Origin: Flavobacteriales bacterium
GTDB lineage: Bacteria; Bacteroidota; Bacteroidia; Flavobacteriales_D; Sanyastnellaceae
NCBI GenBank assembly: GCA_015660615.1
Contig: DQKQ01000188.1
Location: 1-7,296, forward strand
Direction of reading: 5' to 3'
DNA: 7,296 nt
Made by a program: the position numbers and the translations under genes. Shown piece after piece: positions 1 to 6,431 of the stretch. Every line of letters starts with the position of its first letter. Position 1 is the first letter of the stretch. The notes below the pieces were generated by a model, which was not told the origin of the DNA, ran no database searches, and saw nothing but the letters and a program-made list of their open reading frames with translations.

Positions 1-1452
1 CCCAGAAGACTCATCATAAAATCCAGGGTTTAAATTATTCTCAAACCTTGCTCCTAAAACAGTTCTTAGACGACCGTGATGTCCTTCTATTTGACCAAAA
101 ATAGCTGGATTAAAAGTCAGCAAAGACACTCCTGGATAGAGTGAACTGAAAGAACTTTGAACACTCAGAAAAGTTCCTACTTGAGCCGAAATGTGCTCGT
201 TGAACTCACGACCATACTTATACTCACCCATATACAAATTGCTAGCCATCGAAATGCTGCCACTTGGATTAAATCTTGCTGTTCTATAAAAACGTGTTTT
301 CAATTTATGAGATCCACCACTTTTATCTGAAAAAGTCAACCATGGATCAATATTCATATTAAACCACTTGTCTTCACTTGAGGTTCCATCCATAGGCAAA
401 TAGGCAGATGTTTCAAAGTCATCCCATAAGATAAAACGACCCATTTGTTGGTATTGAGCAATAGCGCTTACACCGTATAACAAACCATTTGCTGGACGAA
501 ACCTCAGTTTCGCACTTAACCTAGCACGTTGCTCATGACCTGTCGATAGATATGTTTTATCAGACATCACATTGCCTCCAACAACTAAATCCACCTTATC
601 CCACGCCTGTCTATGTGAAACAGAAGCACCATTTAAAACGGGTGAAAAACTATCATCCCACCATCTCCATGAATCATTTTGTGGATCGCTGTAAACCCCA
701 TTAAATGCCTTAACGATTGTTTCTTTTTTAGAGCTAGGCCAAACAGATCTAAAGTGTATCACCCCATTAGAAGCACCCGTACCATATAAAGAAGATGCTG
801 CACACTTGATTACCTCAACTTGTGCGATGTGCTCCATAGGAAGATAAGACCACCAAATTTCACCTAAATCACCAGACAGCAAAGGAAGTCCATCTAAGAG
901 CAATGAGACACGAGATCCAACACCGTAGCTATAACCACTACCTCCACGTATGCTGACCTGACTATCCATAATTGCAACACCTGATGTTTTAGCAACTAGC
1001 CCCTTTAAACCTACAGCATTAGTATTGTCCGCCAAGTAAGGTTTTAATACTTCTATGGGAACAACTTCCTCTTCTACTGCTCTTTCTGAAATACTTCCTG
1101 ACACAACCGCTAACCCTAAAGCTTGAGTTTTATCTTTTAATCTGACTTTTAAAGGTGATCTGATTTCTGAGATAGAAAATGATTCCGTTAAAAATCCCAC
1201 AAATGAAAATTCTAGGTTACACATCTCGTACCCAACTACATCAATTTCGAAATGTCCGTTTAAATCGGCAGCAAATGCTTTGATAGACTTCCCATCACAA
1301 ACGATCTGGACAGTAACTCCAGGCAGAATTGAATTTGAGGTCTTTTCAACCACTTTACCAGAGAGCGATAAAAGTGTTTGGGCTGAAAGAGAAAAGCACA
1401 AAAGAGTTAAACACGTAAAGTAGAGAGTATGTAAAAATGTAGTTTTAAACAT
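1..1452 (-). CDS. TonB-dependent outer-membrane receptor, N-terminal part (C-terminus beyond left edge)
   Basis: An open frame of 484 codons starts at the ATG at 1452 and has no stop before the window edge, so the C-terminal barrel is missing. Residues 1-25 form a signal peptide (hydrophobic core, then SLSAQ). Residues about 30-107 read as a carboxypeptidase-regulatory-like beta-sandwich domain (LPGVTVQI, DLNGHFEI, FSFVGF). Residues about 125-237 are the plug, with VSIRGG (166-171), LLLDGLPL (184-191), QVEVIK (211-216), SLYGTGASNGVIHFRS (221-236). The first barrel strands follow, rich in aromatic residues. The family imports ligands too large for porins across the outer membrane using TonB energy; a TonB box probably lies around residues 115-135 but is not clear. 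The substrate cannot be read from the sequence. The usual Gly after VEVIK is Cys217. It lies 20 bases behind the prolyl oligopeptidase gene, so co-transcription is likely. Family call is secure; substrate is unknown. Confidence 0.93.
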   Translation of the reverse strand, partial: MFKTTFLHTLYFTCLTLLCFSLSAQTLLSLSGKVVEKTSNSILPGVTVQIVCDGKSIKAFAADLNGHFEIDVVGYEMCNLEFSFVGFLTESFSISEIRSPLKVRLKDKTQALGLAVVSGSISERAVEEEVVPIEVLKPYLADNTNAVGLKGLVAKTSGVAIMDSQVSIRGGSGYSYGVGSRVSLLLDGLPLLSGDLGEIWWSYLPMEHIAQVEVIKCAASSLYGTGASNGVIHFRSVWPSSKKETIVKAFNGVYSDPQNDSWRWWDDSFSPVLNGASVSHRQAWDKVDLVVGGNVMSDKTYLSTGHEQRARLSAKLRFRPANGLLYGVSAIAQYQQMGRFILWDDFETSAYLPMDGTSSEDKWFNMNIDPWLTFSDKSGGSHKLKTRFYRTARFNPSGSISMASNLYMGEYKYGREFNEHISAQVGTFLSVQSSFSSLYPGVSLLTFNPAIFGQIEGHHGRLRTVLGARFENNLNPGFYDESSG

Positions 1453-1472
1453 CTGAGTTTCATTCAATGGAT

Positions 1473-3602
1473 TTACAGATTCTTTATTTCGTGGAAAAGG
1501 AAGGCCCATTTATCTGCCTGCTCATCTATAATTTTAGAAGTGGGTTTACCAGCACCATGTCCAGCATTTAATTCAATGCGAATAAGCACTGGTTCGTCTC
1601 CTTTATGTGCAGCCTGCAGCCTTGCTGAAAATTTAAATGAATGGGCGGGAACAACCCTGTCATCGTGATCAGAAGTTGTAACCATAGTACTCGGATAGTT
1701 AACACCATCAACAAGATTGTGAACTGGAGAGAATGAGTATAGGTTTTTAAAATCAACCTCTGTACTATCTACACAACCATATTCAGGAATCCATCCCCAA
1801 CCTATCGTAAATTTATGATATCTGAGCATATCCATAACTCCCACACCTGGAAAAGCCACAGCAGCGAGCTCTGGGCGTTGGCTCATAACGGCACCTATAA
1901 GTAGACCACCATTAGAACGCCCTTCAATGGCAAGTTTCTCAGAACAAGTGTATTTCTCGTCTATTAAATACTCTGCCGCAGCTATAAAGTCATCGAATAC
2001 ATTTTGCTTCTCTAATAGCATTCCTGCTTTGTGCCACTCTTCACCGAACTCACCACCCCCCCTCAAATTAGGCATGGCGTAAACTCCACCTCTCTCAAGA
2101 AAAACGATATTAGACGCACTGAAACTCGGAGTGAGACTAATGTTAAATCCTCCGTAAGCATACAACAAGGTGGGGTTCTTCCCATTCAATATAATTCCTT
2201 TTCTATGTACAATAAACATCGGGATTTTAGTACCGTCTTTAGAAAGATACTCTACTTGTTTCGTTTCATATGCCTCAGGCTTAAAATTCACCTCTGGAGC
2301 GCTGAAAATTAAACTCTCATGCAATACAGGGTCGTACTTATAAATACTTGTTGGGTGCGTAAAAGATGTGAATGCATAGAAAACTTCTTTAGAATTCATT
2401 TTTCCGCCAAATCCCCCAACAGATCCAACATTGCTTGGTAAATAAATTTCTTTCGCATCTAACCCCATGAAATCATATGAAACTACAGCATGGCAAGCTT
2501 TACGCAAAAATGTGGCAAACAACCTTCCGGCTGAAACTTGAACAGACTCTAGAAGGTGATTAGATTGTGGAATGATGTCGGTCCACAAATCTGTATTTGT
2601 CAACTCTTGAGTTGGATCAACAGCAACAAGGCGATATTTAGGGGCTTCAATATCTGTCAGGAGTAGAATCTTTCCTTCAACAGATCCAACAACACCGCTG
2701 TGATCAGTGAAACCATCAACTAAAATACGCCAGTCAGACCCTTCAGCACGAAGATCTTTAATCAGCAAGCTATTACCGTCTGTTCCTGTTGACACATTTA
2801 AAATAAGGTAATTGTTATCTTCTGTAGCCCAAGCGAAGTGATATCTGTTGGGCTCTTTTTCGTCTATATAAACCAAATCATCTTCCGACTGTAAAGTCCC
2901 AATCTTATGAAAGTAAACACTGTGAAAGGTGTTTTCAGAACTGAATGCACTCCCTTCAGGCTCAGGGTATCTGCTATAATAGAACCCGTCATCCACCCAA
3001 CTTGTACCGCTAAACTTAACCCACTTTAGAACGTCATTGAGTTCACTCCCGGTTTCGACATCCATCACACGGATTTCTTGCCAATCCGATCCCGCTGCAC
3101 TTTTAATCACCGCAATATATTTTACATCATCCGATGCACCACCTAGAGAAGCTGTAATTGTACCGTCTTCGCTTAATGTATTCGGATCTAAGAAAACGCG
3201 CTCTTCAGATCCTATAGAATCAAATATATATGTGACACTTTGATTTTGCAGGCCGTCATTTCTCGAAATAAAGAACTTATCTCCCACTTTGCGAGGAATA
3301 CCCACCTTCTCGTAATTAAATAGTTTTTCATACCTGTCTCTAAGCTCATTTCTCAAGGGGAGAGCGTCTAGGTAGTTGCGAGTTGTTGTGTTTTGGTCTA
3401 TAACCCACTGCTCAACTTCAGGATCTCTATCATCCTCAAGCCAACGATATGGATCCTCAACTTCAACACCCCAAAGAGTGTCAACCTGATCCATCACACG
3501 ACTCTCAGGATATTTAATCTCATCAGGGTTCAAAACAATAGATGAAGTTTCCCCGCAAGAAAAAAATAAGCCGGCAAACAATAGAAATATGATAACACGC
3601 AT
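1473..3602 (-). CDS. Prolyl oligopeptidase (peptidase family S9A), predicted lipoprotein
   Basis: This 709-residue protein has the full length of a prolyl oligopeptidase, a serine peptidase that cleaves short peptides after proline. Residues 1-16 form a lipoprotein signal ending in FFSC, so Cys16 is likely lipidated; the box is imperfect (Phe at -3). The family N-terminal signature is present (DPYRWLED, 50-57), followed by the beta-propeller (about 85-440) that gates the active site. The alpha/beta-hydrolase domain follows: YGGFN (483-487, Tyr483 as likely oxyanion donor), LRGGGEFGEEWHKAG (513-527), nucleophile Ser563 in GRSNGG, substrate-pocket Trp604, Asp647 and Arg649 in DHDDRVVP, and catalytic His682 in AGHGAGKP. 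All catalytic residues are present, so an active enzyme is expected in the periplasm or on a membrane surface. An in-frame TGA at 3618-3620 lies just upstream, which fixes the start near 3602. It is the first gene of a probable operon with the TonB-dependent receptor downstream. Confidence 0.96.
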   Translation of the reverse strand: MRVIIFLLFAGLFFSCGETSSIVLNPDEIKYPESRVMDQVDTLWGVEVEDPYRWLEDDRDPEVEQWVIDQNTTTRNYLDALPLRNELRDRYEKLFNYEKVGIPRKVGDKFFISRNDGLQNQSVTYIFDSIGSEERVFLDPNTLSEDGTITASLGGASDDVKYIAVIKSAAGSDWQEIRVMDVETGSELNDVLKWVKFSGTSWVDDGFYYSRYPEPEGSAFSSENTFHSVYFHKIGTLQSEDDLVYIDEKEPNRYHFAWATEDNNYLILNVSTGTDGNSLLIKDLRAEGSDWRILVDGFTDHSGVVGSVEGKILLLTDIEAPKYRLVAVDPTQELTNTDLWTDIIPQSNHLLESVQVSAGRLFATFLRKACHAVVSYDFMGLDAKEIYLPSNVGSVGGFGGKMNSKEVFYAFTSFTHPTSIYKYDPVLHESLIFSAPEVNFKPEAYETKQVEYLSKDGTKIPMFIVHRKGIILNGKNPTLLYAYGGFNISLTPSFSASNIVFLERGGVYAMPNLRGGGEFGEEWHKAGMLLEKQNVFDDFIAAAEYLIDEKYTCSEKLAIEGRSNGGLLIGAVMSQRPELAAVAFPGVGVMDMLRYHKFTIGWGWIPEYGCVDSTEVDFKNLYSFSPVHNLVDGVNYPSTMVTTSDHDDRVVPAHSFKFSARLQAAHKGDEPVLIRIELNAGHGAGKPTSKIIDEQADKWAFLFHEIKNL

Positions 3603-3618
3603 TTGTTCATTTTTGTCT

Positions 3619-3626
3619 CAAATATA
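3619..3626 (-). promoter_or_regulatory. Candidate -7 promoter box for the prolyl oligopeptidase operon
   Basis: Read on the minus strand this is TATATTTG, an exact match to the Bacteroidota -7 consensus TAnnTTTG. It lies 16 bases before the ATG at 3602, implying a very short leader of roughly 10 bases. The -33 element is poor: TTAC at a 20-base spacing is the best candidate, against the expected TTTG. The call is an inference from consensus and position. Confidence 0.4.
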
Positions 3627-3627
3627 C

Positions 3628-3658
3628 TTTCTCAAATCGAATTACCGTAATATCTTTC
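3628..3658 (+). promoter_or_regulatory. Candidate promoter for the Asp-box protein gene
   Basis: The plus strand carries TTTC at 3628-3631, 19 bases, then TATCTTTC at 3651-3658. This matches the Bacteroidota pattern TTTG-N19-TAnnTTTG with one mismatch in each box. The start of transcription would fall near 3665, shortly before the TTG at 3679. It overlaps head-to-head with the minus-strand candidate, so the two promoters would share control DNA. Confidence 0.35.
3641..3651. repeat. 11-base palindrome in the divergent control region
   Basis: ATTACCGTAAT is a perfect inverted repeat of 5 + 1 + 5 bases. It abuts the plus-strand -7 candidate, overlapping it by one base, and covers the -33 zone of the minus-strand candidate. 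The position suits a small operator controlling both directions, but a short AT-rich palindrome can occur by chance. Confidence 0.35.
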
Positions 3659-3678
3659 AGATAAATAATTAACACCCT

Positions 3679-4731
3679 TTGAACGTTCATACTTTTTCAG
3701 TGAGAATTTTTTACTTTGCATTGTTTGGCATGTTATTCAGTTCACTTTTAGGACAAACAGCTTTCAACTCCAGCATCAGAGCTCTCCACGTTATCGACTC
3801 TAACAGAGCTGTATTTGCAGGGTCAGGCGGGCTAGTCGGATACACTGAAGATGGTGGGTTGAGCTGGGACACTACCCGTTGGGAAAGTAGATCTTACAGG
3901 GCTTGTTCAGTTGTGAACGACCACCTCCTTGCCGCTAGCATTGAATCTCCCGGGGTGGTTATTAAAGCACCACTTACTTCGCTATCATCTACAATAACCA
4001 CTTTATTGGAAACAAATGAGGGGACCTTTTTCGATTCTATGAAGTTTTTAAATTCAAATGACGGAATTTTAATGGGCGACGCTACACCTGACACGACAGG
4101 TGATGTTTGCCTATCTATTTATATCTCTTCTGACTCGGGAGATAATTGGAAAAGAGTCCAATGCTCAAACTTACCTGAACACATTGAAGGAGAAGCTGCT
4201 TTTGCTGCAAGCAATGGGAATATATCATGCTTTAGTGATAGAGTTTGGATTGCTACTGGCGGCAAAGTGTCTAGGATGTTTTATTCCTCCGACAAAGGCG
4301 CTAATTGGGTAGCTTATGCTACTCCACTGATTCAAGGAGGAACGATGACCGGTGCCTTCTGCGCGGACTTTAAAAATTCTAACGAAGGGCTTTTAATCGG
4401 AGGTGATTGGGAGAACATGTCTTTAAACACGGGGAACTTAGCTTACACATCCGATGGTGGTAAAACTTGGAGTTTAAGGTCTGAGGGAGCTGGGCCTGGA
4501 TATAGGTCTTGTGTTGTTTGGCATCCTTTAAACTCACAAGAATGTGTAGCTATTGGATCCGAGGGGATAGACTACTCTACGGATTCCGGGTTAAATTGGC
4601 AACACATAACTGACGACTCCTTTTACACTGGTCGATTCTCTCCAAATGGGAAATTCTTATGGTTAGCAGGACATAAATCTGTTAAGAGAGTAGACATTAA
4701 CAATTTCATTTATTCAACTATAAATGACTAA
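3679..4731 (+). CDS. Secreted Asp-box (BNR/YCF48-like) beta-propeller protein
   Basis: This is a 350-residue protein with a signal peptide (hydrophobic residues 9-24, then GQ) and no lipobox. The mature part carries five Asp-box motifs of the S/T-x-D-x-G-x-x-W type: TEDGGLSW (56-63), SSDSGDNW (150-157), SSDKGANW (203-210), TSDGGKTW (257-264) and STDSGLNW (300-307). These sit at hairpins of beta-propeller blades. The segment GEAAFAASNGNI (171-182) is, as far as I recall, a conserved feature of a Bacteroidota family often labelled 'oxidoreductase' or 'WD40/YVTN/BNR-like'. No sialidase catalytic residues (such as a FRIP motif) are visible, so I assign no enzyme activity. The role is unknown; binding or scaffolding in the periplasm or outside the cell is plausible. 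There is no early ATG: the start is TTG at 3679 or GTG at 3700, and GTG gives a tighter signal peptide. The patatin gene follows in the same direction. Confidence 0.88.
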   Translation: MNVHTFSVRIFYFALFGMLFSSLLGQTAFNSSIRALHVIDSNRAVFAGSGGLVGYTEDGGLSWDTTRWESRSYRACSVVNDHLLAASIESPGVVIKAPLTSLSSTITTLLETNEGTFFDSMKFLNSNDGILMGDATPDTTGDVCLSIYISSDSGDNWKRVQCSNLPEHIEGEAAFAASNGNISCFSDRVWIATGGKVSRMFYSSDKGANWVAYATPLIQGGTMTGAFCADFKNSNEGLLIGGDWENMSLNTGNLAYTSDGGKTWSLRSEGAGPGYRSCVVWHPLNSQECVAIGSEGIDYSTDSGLNWQHITDDSFYTGRFSPNGKFLWLAGHKSVKRVDINNFIYSTIND

Positions 4732-4760
4732 ATCATCAACCACACAAAACATAATCGCAT

Positions 4761-4790
4761 TGAACTCAAATGAACACAAAAGAACACAAA
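4761..4790 (+). repeat. Three tandem 10-base repeats upstream of the patatin start
   Basis: Three consecutive decamers, tgaactcaaa, tgaacacaaa and agaacacaaa, fit the pattern (t/a)GAAC(t/a)CAAA with no spacer. They end 9 bases before the likely patatin start at 4800. The unit length is not a multiple of three, which suggests the stretch is leader rather than coding DNA. A period near one helical turn would also suit a protein-binding site. Confidence 0.6.
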
Positions 4791-4799
4791 GGGAAAGAA

Positions 4800-5645
4800 A
4801 TGAAATATGATGCATTGGTTTTAGAGGGAGGGAGCTTGAAATGTGCTTTTACAGCTGGCGTCTTAGATGTATTCTTAGACACTAATTTCCCCGACTTTCA
4901 ATATTACTACGGCGTTTCAAGTGGCGCCATGGCGATGTCCTATTATATAGCTAAACAAAGACAAAATTTCATTAATGTATCTAGAGAATTAGTTGAAAAT
5001 CCTGAATTTCTTAGCTACAAAAACACTTTTTCTAACAATGGTTTAATGAATTTAGACTTTCTAGAAAAATACGTTCAGGATACATTTCCATTTAATGAAG
5101 ATGCAGCAGAGGAAAACAGTCGTGGTAAAAAAGTTGTGATCGTTGCTACAAATTACAAAACGGGGAAGCCCCATTACTTAGAACCTAAGAAAGGAAAATG
5201 GTATAACTATATGATGGCCTCAGCCACTCTACCTATAATTACAAAGGGACGAACGGAAGTAAATGGCACCTGGATGTTTGACGGAGGTTATTCTGATAGC
5301 GTTCCTATTAAAAAAGCAATTGCAGACGGAGCGAAAAACATACTCGTTATAAGAACTCGCCCTGCTGATGTAAAGATTGAAAAAAGCTATGTTTCTCTAA
5401 TGGCAGAATATTGGAACTACGACAATGACAATATCTCAGATTTATTTTCTCTGGGGTACAAACGCTACAATAAATGTGTGGAGTTTCTAAATGGGCCTAA
5501 ACCCGATGGAGTAAACTGGGTGCAAATATCTCCACCTAAAGAGTTGAGATCAGAAGGCTTTTATTTACACGTACAAGATATTGACGCTGATTATAGATTG
5601 GGACTTGAAATAGGACTTAACTTTTTATCAAGCTTAAATAGTTAG
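4800..5645 (+). CDS. Patatin-like phospholipase family protein
   Basis: This patatin-family lipid acyl hydrolase has 281 residues from the ATG at 4800. An in-frame ATG at 4770 would add MNTKEHKGKE, but those codons come from a tandem repeat, and relatives typically begin just before a DALVLEGG-like segment, so 4800 is preferred. The Ser-Asp dyad is visible: Ser40 in GVSSGA (GxSxG) and Asp161 in DGGYSDSVP. The oxyanion loop, usually GGGxRG, reads GGSLKC (10-15) and is followed by AFTAGVLD, typical of the bacterial YjjU-like branch. SATLPII (141-147) is also characteristic of patatins. No signal peptide or membrane segment is seen, so it is probably cytoplasmic or membrane-associated from inside. 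The family cleaves fatty acyl ester bonds of phospholipids; the actual substrate is unknown. It may be co-transcribed with the Asp-box gene 68 bases upstream, and its stop overlaps that of the convergent nitroreductase gene. Confidence 0.92.
   Translation: MKYDALVLEGGSLKCAFTAGVLDVFLDTNFPDFQYYYGVSSGAMAMSYYIAKQRQNFINVSRELVENPEFLSYKNTFSNNGLMNLDFLEKYVQDTFPFNEDAAEENSRGKKVVIVATNYKTGKPHYLEPKKGKWYNYMMASATLPIITKGRTEVNGTWMFDGGYSDSVPIKKAIADGAKNILVIRTRPADVKIEKSYVSLMAEYWNYDNDNISDLFSLGYKRYNKCVEFLNGPKPDGVNWVQISPPKELRSEGFYLHVQDIDADYRLGLEIGLNFLSSLNS
5642..5645. other. Overlapping stop codons of convergent genes
   Basis: The four bases TTAG serve both genes: TAG (5643-5645) ends the plus-strand patatin and TAA (complement of 5642-5644) ends the minus-strand nitroreductase. 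No space is left for an intergenic terminator, so each transcript must end inside the other gene or converge with it. Confidence 0.95.
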
Positions 5646-6415
5646 TGCTTTATAACAAAATGTTTTTTGTCAAATCTAAAGCGATCTCCGTAAACACCAC
5701 CCTCAGCTCTTTTACCAGCAGAAATAGCCATCGTAATGCCTGCTTGTCTTGGTAGACCTAGTAATTTCTTTACTCTTTTTGAGTCTAAACCTTCCATAGG
5801 ACAAGAATCAAACCCATGAGCTCTCATCGCTAACATAAAGTGAGCACAAGCAAGCGCAGTGCTTTTATGTGACCAAACAGTCATGCCCCACCTACCCATG
5901 GGTTCTCTCGGAGTGGGCTTACGAATTCCACGAATATTGGAATACAACCACTTGACAGGAGCTAAGACGCCTAAAAGTCCAGTAGAGTAGATCAAGGGAG
6001 TAATCTTCTTGAAATATTGGTAAGCCTTTTCTGGCATATCTCCCCTCCTATCAAACTCATCAATCATCCACTTGTTATTTCGCTTCCACAAGTCTGGCCT
6101 AGCAACGAAAACAAAAATTTCCTTAGCTGTAGATGCAGCGGGCTGACCTAAACAAAGTCTTACTAGTTCTTTCTTTTTATCAGAATCTACGACGTGATGA
6201 ATTTGCCATGTTTGAAGGTTTGATGAATTAGGTGCTTTAAGAGCAGCATCTAAACAACTGTCAATAACATCTTGAGGGATATCATCCGACGAATAAAACC
6301 TTACACTTCTACGAGAATTTACAATATCATTAAAAGCCTTCGCGTCAGTAATTGGAGCATCGACAGCGGGTCGATTTTTATGCTCCGACATTTCAAACAT
6401 TTTAACTTTAACCAT
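5642..6415 (-). CDS. Nitroreductase family protein (FMN-dependent)
   Basis: This 257-residue protein fits the FMN-dependent NAD(P)H nitroreductase fold. Visible signatures are SRRSVRFY (34-41), whose arginines contact the FMN phosphate in the family, APNSSNLQTWQ (61-71) in the FMN site, the helix ALACAHFMLAMRAHGFDSCP (187-206) with the following MEGLD (207-211), and AISAGKRAEGG (230-240) near the C-terminus. There is no signal peptide. A hydrophobic stretch at 140-158 (PLIYSTGLLGVLAPVKWLY) lies in the variable middle insertion and may shape the substrate pocket or dimer rather than span a membrane. Members reduce nitro compounds, quinones, flavins or enones; the substrate here cannot be told. 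The start at 6415 is the longest; Met6 (6400) and Met9 (6392) are alternatives, and the first 20 residues look unstructured. The nucleoside transporter gene ends 15 bases upstream, so the two are likely co-transcribed. Confidence 0.92.
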   Translation of the reverse strand: MVKVKMFEMSEHKNRPAVDAPITDAKAFNDIVNSRRSVRFYSSDDIPQDVIDSCLDAALKAPNSSNLQTWQIHHVVDSDKKKELVRLCLGQPAASTAKEIFVFVARPDLWKRNNKWMIDEFDRRGDMPEKAYQYFKKITPLIYSTGLLGVLAPVKWLYSNIRGIRKPTPREPMGRWGMTVWSHKSTALACAHFMLAMRAHGFDSCPMEGLDSKRVKKLLGLPRQAGITMAISAGKRAEGGVYGDRFRFDKKHFVIKH

Positions 6416-6431
6416 CTTTAAAATTAAAGAT
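6414..6431 (-). repeat. AT-rich inverted repeat filling the transporter-nitroreductase gap
   Basis: ATCTTTAA-AA-TTAAAGAT is an 18-base inverted repeat with 8-base arms. It runs from the last base of the transporter stop codon to the second base of the nitroreductase ATG. In RNA it could form a weak hairpin (7 pairs, 4-base loop) that partly holds the start codon. There is only one G-C pair and no following U-run, so it is not a convincing terminator. Confidence 0.5.

Noticed and set aside
1568..1756. Minus-strand open frame of 62 codons
   Set aside because: A different frame of the prolyl oligopeptidase catalytic region, which encodes the Asp647 and His682 motifs in the true frame.
2031..2312. 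Plus-strand open frame of 93 codons
   Set aside because: It lies entirely inside the prolyl oligopeptidase gene on the opposite strand, over the conserved catalytic-domain region; its product has no recognisable domain or signal.
3037..3243. Plus-strand open frame of 68 codons
   Set aside because: Antisense to the propeller region of the prolyl oligopeptidase; no recognisable features.
3894..4312. Two short open frames (minus 3894-4094 and plus 4100-4312)
   Set aside because: Both are shadows of the Asp-box protein gene, whose frame shows repeated family motifs across the same bases.
3679..4731. Sialidase (neuraminidase) assignment for the Asp-box protein
   Set aside because: Asp-boxes alone are structural; no FRIP-like motif or arginine triad arrangement is visible.
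5655..5670. Possible terminator hairpin (ACAAAA-TGTT-TTTTGT) near the convergent junction
   Set aside because: Only six pairs with one G-C pair and no separate U-run; it lies within the conserved-length end of the nitroreductase coding region, so it is more simply explained by AT-rich codons.
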